A DNA stretch of 64,000 nt from Sulfurihydrogenibium azorense Az-Fu1 (GTDB lineage: Bacteria; Aquificota; Aquificia; Aquificales; Hydrogenothermaceae). The notes beneath the pieces were generated by a model that searched no databases, was not told the origin of the DNA, and saw nothing but the letters and a program-made list of their open reading frames with translations. The position numbers were made by a program, and so were the translations under genes. How positions within the stretch are numbered: position 1 is the stretch's first letter; each line of letters opens with the position of its first letter. Of the stretch, positions 9,408 to 17,044 are shown in pieces. The DNA lies in assembly GCF_000021545.1 (NCBI RefSeq), contig NC_012438.1:616002-680001 (forward strand). Direction: 5' to 3'.

Positions 9408-12400
9408 TAGATTTAGTGTTAAGGTATAGACTGTTTGTTTTGTTTTTACTTGCTTTAGTAATTTCTTTCGGAATTTACTCTTATAAAACTCTTCCTATAG
9501 ATACATTCCCAGACCCTACACCTGTTCAAGTAAACATTTACACAGAAGCTCCGGGACTATCTGCAGAAGAAGTAGAATCACTTATAACAAAGAAAATAGA
9601 AACAGTTATGTCAGGTATTAAAGATGTAAGTACAGTTAGAAGTGTTTCACTACCCGGGCTGTCTTACATATCTGTATTTTTTAAAGATGGGACAGATATC
9701 TACTTTGCAAGAAGGTTGGTTATGGAGAAACTCTCTGATGCCAAATCCCAGATACCTTCCCAGTATAACCCTGTTATGGGACCAAACAGCTCCGGACTTG
9801 GAAACGTTCTTATATACGCTTTAACTTCGAAAGATAGACCTTTAACAGATTTAAGGACTATCCAAGAATGGAAGATAAAACCTCTTATAAAATCTGTTGA
9901 TGGAGTTGAAGAGATAAGCCAGTGGGGTCCTGAGAAGGCCTTTTTAGTAAAGATATACCCTGAAAAACTTCTTGCTTATGGACTTTCTTTTAACGATGTA
10001 AGCGATGCAGTAGAAAAATACGGTATAGTAGTCCCTGGAGGTTTTTCAAAAACTTCACAAGGAGATTTGATAGTAAGGGCGGTAAATTACATCACTTCTA
10101 TAGAAGATATAAAAAATATACCTGTTAAAACTGAAAACGGCTCTTATATTAAACTCTCTGACGTTGCAGACGTTGAAGAAGGAGAAGTTCCAAACAGAAG
10201 GGGAGCTTTAACTTTAAACGGTGAAGAAGTCCAAGGTAATATAGTCTTAAAAAGAGTTAACGTAAACACAAAAGACCTTGTTGACAGACTTTACAAACAG
10301 TTTGAAGAGATAAAGAAGATACTTCCTAAAGATGTTGACATAAAAATTCTCTATGACCAGTCTTACCTCACCCAAAAAGCCGTTTCAACAGTAGAAAAAG
10401 CCTTAATTGAAGGGATTGTTTTAGTTTTTATTGCTATGATTTTCTACCTTGGAAATGTAAGGTCAGCTATATTAGTTGTTCTGTCTATTCCTATCACTCT
10501 TTTGATGGCTTTTATTTTTATGAAAGAAGTTGGTCTTTCAGGAAACCTTATGTCTCTATCAGGACTTGCAATAGGGATAGGACTTTTCGCAGACGCAACA
10601 GTTGTAGTAGTAGAAAACATTTTTAGACATATGTTCCACGGTAAGGAAGCTTCAAAGTTAGAAGTTATAAGAAACTCTGTTAAAGAAGTTTTTAAACCTG
10701 TTGTCTTTGCAATACTAATCATAACAGCCGTTTTCATACCTATATTCAGTTTTGAGTCAGTTGAAGGTAAGTATTATAAGCCTCTTGCCCTTACCATTAT
10801 ATTTGCTCTTATCTCTTCATTAATAGTTGCTTTTATTTTTATGCCTGCTTTGTCCTACTACTTTTTAAATAAACCAAAATCAGAAGAAACAAAAATAATG
10901 GAAGTTTTAAACGAAGTTTACCACAAAATATTAAACAAAGCTTTAAAACATGGTAAAGTAGTACTTACGTTTGTAGTTGTTGTCTTTTTATTTTCAGTGT
11001 GGCTTTTTACACGGATAGGTACAGAGTTTGCACCAACTTTAAACGAAGGGTCCGTTTTGGTAAAAAGTTTTCTAAATCCAAACGTAAGCCTTGAAGAGGC
11101 AAAAAAAGTTGCAAGTATAGTTGAACAAACTGCAAAAGAGTTTCCAGAAGTAGAAAATGCTTTTTCTAACATAGGTAGAGCTGAAAAAGGAGAGCCAGAA
11201 GAAGTAAACTACATAGAGACGTTTATCATTCTAAAACCTTACAAAGATTGGAAAAACTTCAAAAAGAGAGAAGAGTTTGAAAATATACTAAGGGAAAAGT
11301 TAAAAGATGTTCCAGGAGTTAGTTTTGGATTTACACAACCTATTCAGATGAGGATAGACGAACTTTTATCAGGTGTAAAGTCAACAGTTGCTATAAAAGT
11401 TTTTGGAGATGACCTTGACAAGGTAAATCAAATTGGACACAAAATAGAAGAGATTGTAAAAAGTACGAAAGGGGCTGTTGACGTAGAAACAGAAGCCCAA
11501 TCTGGAAAACTACAGTTAAAGATAACCCCTAAACAGGAGGTTTTGGCCAAGTACAACATTAAACCAGAGGAGCTGTTATCTATAGTTGGTAGATACTTTG
11601 CAGGTTATGAAGCAAACTACTTAAAGCAAGGTTTAATAACTTTCCCTATCGTCCTTAGACTTCCTCAAGACACTATAAACAGTATTGAAAAGCTATCCCA
11701 AATCCCTATAACAACAAAAGATGGCTATCTTTTAACTTTATCAGAAGCAGCTGATATAGAGATAACAGAAGGTTTTTTCAAGATAAGACACGAAAACGGT
11801 TTAAGGTGTGCTTTAGTTCAGTCAAACCTTGAAGGAAGAGATCTTGGAGGATTTATTCAAGAGCTTAAACAAAAAATTGAAAAAGAAGTAAAACTTCCTC
11901 AAGGGTACTTTATACAGTTTTCTGGGCAGTTTGAAAATCAAGAAAGGGCAATGAAAAAACTTTCAATAATCATCCCTATCGTTATACTCTTAATATTTAT
12001 GCTACTTTACTTAAACTATAACTCCTTTAAAGACGCTTTGATAGTTATACTAAACATTCCATTTGCTACAATAGGAGGAATAGTATCTTTATATCTTTCA
12101 GGGTTTAACTTATCTGTCCCAGCTGCGATAGGATTTATAGCAGTCTTTGGGATAGCTACTTTAAACGGAGTAGTTTTAATATCTTACATAAAACAGCTTA
12201 TCACTGAAGGAAAAAACATAGAAGATGCTATTAATTTAGCTACAAAACTAAGGTTAAGACCCATACTAATAACAGCAACAGCTGCATCTTTAGGATTACT
12301 TCCAATACTGTTTAGTGGTGATATAGGTTCAGAAACTCAAAAGCCAATAGCTTTTGTTGTTATAGGAGGAATTTTTACCTCTACGATGTTAACTTTACTC

Positions 12401-12439
12401 ATTCTTCCCGTTGTCTATAGGATGTTTAACAATAGGTAG
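9404..12439 (+). CDS. HME-family RND metal efflux pump, CusA-like motif
   Basis: Inner-membrane proton-driven transporter (1011 residues, 12 predicted membrane segments with two large periplasmic loops). The first segment leads into DTFPDPTPVQVNIYTEAPG, typical of the heavy-metal (HME) RND group. In TM4 the motif is IGIGLFADATVVVVEN: the first acidic residue of the CzcA pattern (DFG) is replaced by GIG, as in CusA-type monovalent-cation pumps, while the Asp in FAD and the Glu in VEN are kept. Cu(I)/Ag(I) is therefore the more likely substrate, by family analogy only. The gene ends 17 bases before a mazE-like fragment disrupted by an IS. Confidence 0.85.
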   Translation: MIDLVLRYRLFVLFLLALVISFGIYSYKTLPIDTFPDPTPVQVNIYTEAPGLSAEEVESLITKKIETVMSGIKDVSTVRSVSLPGLSYISVFFKDGTDIYFARRLVMEKLSDAKSQIPSQYNPVMGPNSSGLGNVLIYALTSKDRPLTDLRTIQEWKIKPLIKSVDGVEEISQWGPEKAFLVKIYPEKLLAYGLSFNDVSDAVEKYGIVVPGGFSKTSQGDLIVRAVNYITSIEDIKNIPVKTENGSYIKLSDVADVEEGEVPNRRGALTLNGEEVQGNIVLKRVNVNTKDLVDRLYKQFEEIKKILPKDVDIKILYDQSYLTQKAVSTVEKALIEGIVLVFIAMIFYLGNVRSAILVVLSIPITLLMAFIFMKEVGLSGNLMSLSGLAIGIGLFADATVVVVENIFRHMFHGKEASKLEVIRNSVKEVFKPVVFAILIITAVFIPIFSFESVEGKYYKPLALTIIFALISSLIVAFIFMPALSYYFLNKPKSEETKIMEVLNEVYHKILNKALKHGKVVLTFVVVVFLFSVWLFTRIGTEFAPTLNEGSVLVKSFLNPNVSLEEAKKVASIVEQTAKEFPEVENAFSNIGRAEKGEPEEVNYIETFIILKPYKDWKNFKKREEFENILREKLKDVPGVSFGFTQPIQMRIDELLSGVKSTVAIKVFGDDLDKVNQIGHKIEEIVKSTKGAVDVETEAQSGKLQLKITPKQEVLAKYNIKPEELLSIVGRYFAGYEANYLKQGLITFPIVLRLPQDTINSIEKLSQIPITTKDGYLLTLSEAADIEITEGFFKIRHENGLRCALVQSNLEGRDLGGFIQELKQKIEKEVKLPQGYFIQFSGQFENQERAMKKLSIIIPIVILLIFMLLYLNYNSFKDALIVILNIPFATIGGIVSLYLSGFNLSVPAAIGFIAVFGIATLNGVVLISYIKQLITEGKNIEDAINLATKLRLRPILITATAASLGLLPILFSGDIGSETQKPIAFVVIGGIFTSTMLTLLILPVVYRMFNNR

Positions 12440-12511
12440 TTAAAAGAGGTGTTTAAATGCTTACAATTACAAAATGGGGAAACTCACAAGGCATTAGGAT
12501 ACCAAAAAAAT

Positions 12512-12521
12512 ATTTACAGGA
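12512..12521. repeat. Target-site duplication, left copy (IS copy 1)
   Basis: ATTTACAGGA directly before the IS; the same 10 bases follow the IS at 13480-13489. Both lie inside the mazE-like reading frame and together prove the insertion. Confidence 0.9.
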
Positions 12522-12560
12522 ACCCTAATTTCCAATTCGAAAAAAAGATGAAATAAAAAA

Positions 12561-12598
12561 CCTCCAGTGGTATCATAAAGTAAAACTACCACTGGAGG
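12561..12598 (+). promoter_or_regulatory. Hairpin covering the transposase ribosome binding site
   Basis: CCTCCAGTGGTA (12561-12572) and TACCACTGGAGG (12587-12598) form a perfect 12-base-pair stem with a 14-base loop. The 3' arm contains the GGAGG ribosome binding site of the transposase ATG at 12606. RNA read in from upstream would fold and hide the site. Confidence 0.7.
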
Positions 12599-12605
12599 TA
12601 AAATC

Positions 12606-13454
12606 ATGACTTTTAGAGATTATATCATAAACGTTTATATTCTGACAGATGAAATCCTAAAACTCATAAAACATAAACATAAAACAAATAAGCCTAAATT
12701 CTCTGATGTAGAGCTTATAACTCTCATCATATTTTCTATGAGCTATAGAAAAGGTGATTACAAAATAACACTTAAGGAATTTAAAGAGAATTACAATGAC
12801 CTTTTCCCTTATGTTCCTCAATTACCAGCAATAGTAAAAAGAGCTAAAAAACTATATAAACTTGCTCAAGTAATCTCAATCATTCTTACAAATTTATTTT
12901 CTGAGAAGATAACCACAGTATACATAGCAGATACAAAACCAATACCTGTTTGTAAAAATCAAAGAATGAAAAGAAACAAGAAAGTTTCTGGTAAGTTATA
13001 CAAAGGAAACAATGCAGCAAAAGAATGGTTTGGTTTTAAAATAGGATTAATAGTGGATTATTACAAAAGACCGATAGGATATGAGATTATTCCAGCTTCA
13101 AAGCATGATATAAACTTTTTAAAGGAAGTAAAAGAGGACAGTGTTTTGATAGATATATTAAACAAAGGGACAATAATAGCAGACAAAGCTTTTAATTCAA
13201 AGGATTTAAAAGAAGAATTTAAGAGTTTAGGAATAGAGTTAGAGGCTATAAGAAAGAAGGGGAAAGTACATCACAAACAAAAGGATAAACAAGAGTTTTT
13301 AAAGAGAGTAAGGAAGAGAATAGAGACAGTATTTAGCAAGTTATACTATATGGGAATAGAGGATATCAGGGCAGTATCTTTAGAAGGATTTAAAGCTAAG
13401 ATAAACTTCTTCATTTTAGCTTTAAGTTTTGCTACTTGTCTTGGTTTGTTTTAA
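12606..13454 (+). CDS. IS982-family transposase, copy 1
   Basis: DDE transposase of 282 residues. Putative catalytic residues are D109 in VYIADTKPIPVC, D193 in TIIADKAFN and E240 in RKRIETVFSKLYY. The phrase D-T-K-P-I-P-V-C-x-N-x-R followed by G-K-x-Y-K-G and WFGFKIGLIVD is characteristic of IS982 transposases. A helical N-terminal DNA-binding region precedes the catalytic core. The gene nearly fills the element, with GGAGG seven bases ahead of the ATG. Intact and identical in protein sequence to copy 2. Confidence 0.92.
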   Translation: MTFRDYIINVYILTDEILKLIKHKHKTNKPKFSDVELITLIIFSMSYRKGDYKITLKEFKENYNDLFPYVPQLPAIVKRAKKLYKLAQVISIILTNLFSEKITTVYIADTKPIPVCKNQRMKRNKKVSGKLYKGNNAAKEWFGFKIGLIVDYYKRPIGYEIIPASKHDINFLKEVKEDSVLIDILNKGTIIADKAFNSKDLKEEFKSLGIELEAIRKKGKVHHKQKDKQEFLKRVRKRIETVFSKLYYMGIEDIRAVSLEGFKAKINFFILALSFATCLGLF

Positions 13455-13479
13455 AATTATTTAAATTGGAAATTAGAGT

Positions 13480-13489
13480 ATTTACAGGA
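13480..13489. repeat. Target-site duplication, right copy (IS copy 1)
   Basis: ATTTACAGGA immediately after the IS, matching 12512-12521. Confidence 0.9.
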
Positions 13490-13657
13490 ATTAGGTTTAA
13501 AAGTTGGTGAAAAAGTTGATATAAAAGTAGAAGATGGAAAGATAGTTATAATTCCTGTTAAACAGAAAAGAAAACCAAAATTAGATATTAACCAGCTTTT
13601 TAAGGAAGATTATGAAGAAAATAAAAAGTTTGAATGGGGAAAAGTAGGTAAAGAAAT

Positions 13658-13762
13658 ATGGTAGATTACCTTTCTGAGGATCTTATTTATTTAAATTTTA
13701 ACCTCCTTGTTGCCTTTATCATTTCTCTTCTCCATCTTGAAGTTCCTCAAAAAGTTTATTAA
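13658..13762 (+). pseudogene. MazF toxin N-terminal stub
   Basis: The ATG overlaps the mazE stop (ATATGGTAG), as in intact mazEF pairs. The first 15 codons give MVDYLSEDLIYLNFN, which resembles the MazF/PemK opening (DYxPExGDIVWLNFNP). After codon 15 the similarity stops and the frame runs antisense into the end of the next gene, stopping at 13762. The toxin body is missing. The match is short, so the call rests on both the sequence and the overlap with mazE. Confidence 0.55.
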
Positions 13763-14360
13763 TGTCCTTTACATCAAACTGTTTTGCATAGATGATTAGA
13801 TTTTCAAGTTCCTCAAGTTCAGATGGGATAAATCTTTTAACGGCGATTCTTATGGTTTGAAAATCTACTTTCCCAGATTTTAATAAAAAAACTACGTCTT
13901 TATAATCTTTTCTTCTGCCTGCAAAGAGTTTTGAAACTATAAGGTATTCTATTGGTATAACCTTAACAAGATGACCTTTATAGTTAAAGCTTTTAGCCGT
14001 TTTTATACCAATTATGTCCCATTCTTTTTCTACTATTCCTACATCAAACCCTTGGCCATCTTTTTTAAAAACGAACCATAAACTATCCATAAAGGCGTTT
14101 TTTCTTTCCAATTTAAATCCGTTTTCTTTTAGTACTTTTAAAAGTTGTTTTTCTTCTGACGGTAAAATTTTTACGTCAAAATCTTCAGGAGATATTGCCC
14201 TTACTCCGTTATACCATACAGAAACTGCAACCCCACCTACTACTGCATACTCAAAGCTTTGTATAAGAGATAGAAAATTATTTAGAGCCTCTCTTTTATC
14301 TTCCTCTATGTAGTTTTGAACTATGTATTCAAACGTTGATGATAGATATCTTTGTTCCAA
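13719..14360 (-). CDS. AbiEii-like nucleotidyltransferase-fold protein
   Basis: 213 residues with a minimal nucleotidyltransferase fold: AVVGGVAVSVWYNGVRAISPEDFDVKI near residues 39-66 gives the GG-x(9+)-DxDh pattern (written DFDV), and a later FDVGIVEKEWD supplies a third acidic position. The family includes AbiEii/AbiGii toxins, MenT-like toxins and hypothetical NTases. No partner antitoxin (AbiEi-type winged helix) is visible on either side. It sits beside the broken mazEF remnant, so the spot looks like an accessory island. Function (toxin, RNA-modifying NTase) is inference. ATG at 14360 lacks a strong upstream ribosome site. Confidence 0.6.
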   Translation of the reverse strand: MEQRYLSSTFEYIVQNYIEEDKREALNNFLSLIQSFEYAVVGGVAVSVWYNGVRAISPEDFDVKILPSEEKQLLKVLKENGFKLERKNAFMDSLWFVFKKDGQGFDVGIVEKEWDIIGIKTAKSFNYKGHLVKVIPIEYLIVSKLFAGRRKDYKDVVFLLKSGKVDFQTIRIAVKRFIPSELEELENLIIYAKQFDVKDINKLFEELQDGEEK

Positions 14361-14528
14361 AAGGTCTTTACTCCTCTGAAAACATTTACATTTTAAATAA
14401 ATCTAATAATCTTACCTTTTTCCATAATCACTAATGTAAAGAATGTCTCTTTTAATCCAGCTACTACCCTATAAAGGTATCTTTTTTTCTTGCAATACAT
14501 TTTTTTAAGAAGTTTAAAATAAAAAATT

Positions 14529-14543
14529 GGGGCTTTTAGCCCC
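14529..14543 (-). terminator. Rho-independent terminator of sco
   Basis: GGGGCT-AAA-AGCCCC hairpin read leftward, followed by AATTTTTTATTTT; lies 14 bases past the sco stop. Confidence 0.8.
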
Positions 14544-14556
14544 TAACTTTCTAAAT

Positions 14557-15165
14557 CTATTTTTTTATTAAATATTCAATATCCTGTATTATCTTATCTT
14601 CCGGAAGGTATATTCCTTTGTAATCTTCTACGATTTTACCGTTTTTGTCTATTATAAAGGTTATAACAGGAGTATGGGAGATCATTTTATGTTTCATAAC
14701 GTGGTCTCCATGCTTCATCTCCATCTCTTTCTCTTTAACTTCTATACCGTAAGCTTTCCAAACCTTCTTTAAATCTTCTTCTTTCCCTGTTAAGAATGTA
14801 AAAGTATCAAACTCGTGAGACTTTTTATACTCTTTTAAAACTTCTGGAGTATCTCTTTTAGGGTCAACAGTTATAAATACAATTTGAAACTTATCTTTTA
14901 ATCCCTTTTCAACTAATGCATCTGAGATTCTTTTTAAAGATGCACTTACTGTAGGACACACATGTTGACAGTTTGTAAAGCCAAAGTAAAGTATAACAAC
15001 CTTTCCTTTAAAGTCTGAAAGTTTTGTAGGTTTACCTTCTTCATTAACAAGATTTTCCACTTCAATCGCAGGTTTAGGATAGCCTTTTGCACTTCCTTGC
15101 AGATTGTAAGCCATAGATACTGTAGAAAACACAAGTACAATTAGAAAACTTAGCAACTTCTTCAT
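14557..15165 (-). CDS. SCO1/SenC-type copper chaperone of cytochrome oxidase
   Basis: Periplasmic membrane-anchored thioredoxin-fold protein that delivers copper to haem-copper oxidases. The start is ATG 15165, seven bases after GGAGG (the GTG at 15169-15171 is too close to the site). A hydrophobic signal/anchor (residues 3-19) is followed by the SCO core: Cu-binding CxxxC in NCQHVCP (C66, C70) and the conserved histidine in ISHTPV (H164). The VDPKRDTPEVLKEY phrase is also diagnostic. A His/Met-rich insertion MEMKHGDHVMKHKM just before H164 may add copper ligands. It ends in a terminator. It shares an 18-base upstream sequence with the cbb3 operon at 21803, which it probably serves. Confidence 0.9.
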   Translation of the reverse strand: MKKLLSFLIVLVFSTVSMAYNLQGSAKGYPKPAIEVENLVNEEGKPTKLSDFKGKVVILYFGFTNCQHVCPTVSASLKRISDALVEKGLKDKFQIVFITVDPKRDTPEVLKEYKKSHEFDTFTFLTGKEEDLKKVWKAYGIEVKEKEMEMKHGDHVMKHKMISHTPVITFIIDKNGKIVEDYKGIYLPEDKIIQDIEYLIKK

Positions 15166-15185
15166 CTTCACACCTCCAAAAAATT

Positions 15186-15203
15186 TATTGATTTAAATCA
15201 TAT
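15186..15203. promoter_or_regulatory. FNR-like palindrome upstream of sco
   Basis: TTGAT-TTAA-ATCAT (15188-15201) within an 18-base sequence identical to that at 21766-21783. The core TGATTTAAATCA is a perfect palindrome and differs from the FNR/CRP-family box TTGAT-N4-ATCAA at one base. It ends about 22 bases ahead of the sco start codon, close to where transcription would begin, a position more typical of repression than activation. Confidence 0.55.
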
Positions 15204-15347
15204 ATTAATTTCGTGTTAAATTCAACTTCAAATTTAACATGACTAAATTTTTCTTTTCATCATTGAAATTAAGTCTCAATTACAATAAAATAAAACTCAA
15301 ATCATTTTTGAGGCTTAGTTTAAAATATTTTAGATAGGAGGTTTAGT

Positions 15348-16058
15348 ATGAAAAAAATTATAGTAGCTTCTTTAGTAGTTTTGACCCTAGTTACAAACTC
15401 TTTTGCAGGTAAAAAAGCTTTAATATGGGATGATACAGAAACTCTTGGAACAGGCAACTATCAAAACGAAAACTACTTTTTTATAACAAAGTATACTGAT
15501 GAAACAGATGGTAGCTACATATTTAACTTCACTTATGGCTATAACGATAAAACAGACATAGCTTTAAATATACCTTTTGGGTACTTAAAAAACTATGAGA
15601 ACACTTACTCTGACATATCTGACCCATTTGTAGAAGTTAAATACAGATTTTACGAAAAAAATGGATTAAAATTTGCAATAAAGCCTTTTTTAGGTATTCC
15701 TGTAAAGAAAGATAGTGATTTTAGTGAAGGTCATCTAAGTTATGGCATTACTCTCATATCTCAAGCAGATTTTGAAAAATTAACCTTCTACGCTAACTCA
15801 TCTTTTATGGTACATAAAGATAGAATACTAGGGCAAAACGAATTTTTTCAGTCTATTTCCGCAGAATACTCACTAATAGATAATCTAAGTGTAATTACAA
15901 CTTTCTTTTTAAGCTCCTATGAAGAAACTGAGAAAGGTGGATTGATAGGTATAGGTTATAGTAAAGGAAAAGTAGAAATTGGTGTAGGAATAGGAAAAGT
16001 CTTTAACCCAAACAACGACTACTCGTTTTACGGTGGAATAACTTTTAAATTTTTCTAA
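15348..16058 (+). CDS. Predicted outer-membrane beta-barrel protein
   Basis: 236 residues with a signal peptide (MKKIIVASLVVLTLVTNSFA) and alternating hydrophobic/polar strands rich in aromatic residues (ENYFFITKYT, YIFNFTYGYNDKTDIALNIPFGY), ending in a terminal phenylalanine (FYGGITFKFF), the usual barrel C-terminus. It resembles the broad transporter/phenol-degradation MetA-type group (PF13557), as does the longer protein at 59288. Cargo is unknown. AGGAGG precedes the ATG by seven bases. It is divergent from sco across a 180-base AT-rich region. Confidence 0.6.
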   Translation: MKKIIVASLVVLTLVTNSFAGKKALIWDDTETLGTGNYQNENYFFITKYTDETDGSYIFNFTYGYNDKTDIALNIPFGYLKNYENTYSDISDPFVEVKYRFYEKNGLKFAIKPFLGIPVKKDSDFSEGHLSYGITLISQADFEKLTFYANSSFMVHKDRILGQNEFFQSISAEYSLIDNLSVITTFFLSSYEETEKGGLIGIGYSKGKVEIGVGIGKVFNPNNDYSFYGGITFKFF

Positions 16059-16063
16059 ATTTA

Positions 16064-16072
16064 TGTTATAAT
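16064..16072 (+). promoter_or_regulatory. Extended -10 promoter for dksA operon
   Basis: TGTTATAAT is a perfect extended -10 (TGnTATAAT), 41 bases ahead of the dksA ATG. No clear -35 is needed for this promoter class. Confidence 0.55.
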
Positions 16073-16112
16073 TAGCCTCTCAGTAGAATAAAACAGGCTA
16101 AGAGGTAAAATC

Positions 16113-16466
16113 ATGAATCATTTAACACCACAGCAGATAGAAGAGTTAAAAAACATACTTATTGAGTGGAAAAACAGAATAATAGAGGATACAAAACAAA
16201 ATACTGGAGAAGCTCTATCTTTTGAAGGTGCTGATGAGATGGAAAGAGCAGAAGCTGAGGCGGGAAGAATTCTTACCCTTAGGACTTTAGATAGAGAAAG
16301 AAAATTACTTAAAAAGATAGAAGAGACGCTTTTAAAGATAGAGTACGGAGTTTACGGTATATGTGAGTCTTGTGGTGCAGAGATTCCCTATGAAAGACTA
16401 AAAGCCCGTCCTGTAGCATCTTTATGTATAAACTGTAAAGTTAAACAGGAGGAAGACGAAGAATGA
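16113..16466 (+). CDS. dksA: DksA/TraR-family RNA polymerase regulator
   Basis: Small (117-residue) transcription factor of the DksA/TraR zinc-finger family, which binds the RNA polymerase secondary channel and tunes initiation, often with ppGpp. The N-terminal coiled coil carries the acidic tip as DEMERAEAEAG (DxxDxA position, with Glu for the second Asp). The C-terminus has a four-cysteine zinc finger CESCGAEIPYERL...SLCINCK. It is shorter than E. coli DksA (151), closer to TraR-like and YteA-type proteins. The next gene overlaps by 4 bases; dksA, pncA, polA and recO form one operon. Confidence 0.88.
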   Translation: MNHLTPQQIEELKNILIEWKNRIIEDTKQNTGEALSFEGADEMERAEAEAGRILTLRTLDRERKLLKKIEETLLKIEYGVYGICESCGAEIPYERLKARPVASLCINCKVKQEEDEE

Positions 16467-17044
16467 AGGTAAAGTTAACTGACAAAGATGCTTTAATAGT
16501 GGTTGATATGCAAAACGATTTTATGCCTTACGGCGTCCTTCCTGTAAAAGATGCGGATAAGATAGTACCTACTATAAACAGTTATATTGAGCTTTTTGAA
16601 AAAATGTCAAACCCTGTTTTTTTTACAAGAGACTGGCATCCAGAAAATCATATATCATTTAAAGGATTTGGTGGTATATGGCCTGCCCACTGTGTCCAGA
16701 ACACCGAAGGTGCAAAATTTCATCCAGATTTAAAAATACCATCTGATAATAAATTTATAATCTCAAAAGGAACAAGCCCAGATTTTGATGCATACTCCGG
16801 ATTTCAAGGTACTAACTTACACTCTCTCTTACAAGAAAGAGGTATAAAAAGACTTTTTATATGTGGCGTTGCAACAGATTTCTGTGTAAAAAATACGGCT
16901 ATAGGTGGTTTAAACTTAGGTTATCAAGTTTTCCTTTTGGTTGATGCGATAAAATCTGTATTTCCAGAAAAAGAGAAAGAAGTTATTAAAGACCTTTTAG
17001 ATAAAACTACTGTGGCTTTAACATTAAAAGATATAGATGGTTAA
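16463..17044 (+). CDS. pncA: Nicotinamidase (isochorismatase family)
   Basis: Cysteine hydrolase deamidating nicotinamide to nicotinate in NAD salvage. The fold is shown by LIVVDMQNDFMPYG (catalytic Asp near 14), the metal-ligand stretch FFTRDWHPENHISF (Asp-His-His) and PAHCVQNTEGAKFH, specific to PncA rather than isochorismatases. The nucleophile is in GVATDFCVKNTAIGG. Length 193 fits. The ATG overlaps dksA and the end overlaps polA by 8 bases. Confidence 0.92.
   Translation: MKVKLTDKDALIVVDMQNDFMPYGVLPVKDADKIVPTINSYIELFEKMSNPVFFTRDWHPENHISFKGFGGIWPAHCVQNTEGAKFHPDLKIPSDNKFIISKGTSPDFDAYSGFQGTNLHSLLQERGIKRLFICGVATDFCVKNTAIGGLNLGYQVFLLVDAIKSVFPEKEKEVIKDLLDKTTVALTLKDIDG

Larger units (their letters stand above)
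12522..13479 (+). mobile_element. IS982-type insertion sequence, copy 1
   Basis: A 958-base element with imperfect terminal repeats: left ACCCTAATTTCCAATT, right end reversed ACTCTAATTTCCAATT (one difference). It is flanked by a 10-base direct repeat and carries a single DDE transposase gene at 12606. Ends of type AC...GT and transposase motifs point to the IS982 family. It differs from copy 2 (37676-38632) by one extra base and one substitution near the left end; the transposases are identical, so transposition was recent. Confidence 0.92.
12457..13664 (+). pseudogene. MazE/AbrB-type antitoxin gene split by an IS element
   Basis: The 5' part (12457-12521) encodes MLTITKWGNSQGIRIPKKYL, the swapped-hairpin AbrB/MazE DNA-binding start. 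Removing the IS (12522-13479) and one copy of the 10-base duplication joins it in frame to 13490-13664 (LGLKVGEKVDIKVEDGKIVI..., ending KVGKEIW). The rebuilt protein is about 79 residues, normal for MazE. The stop codon overlaps an ATG that opens a MazF-like stub, the usual mazEF arrangement. As it stands the antitoxin is inactivated. Confidence 0.85.

Noticed and set aside
10444..11172. Leftward frames inside the first RND pump
   Set aside because: Shadow frames of a strongly conserved coding sequence.
14393..14500. A 35-codon leftward frame (start MYCKKKRYLYRVV)
   Set aside because: Too short, no ribosome binding site, and no clear family; at best a fragment of a former small toxin-like gene.
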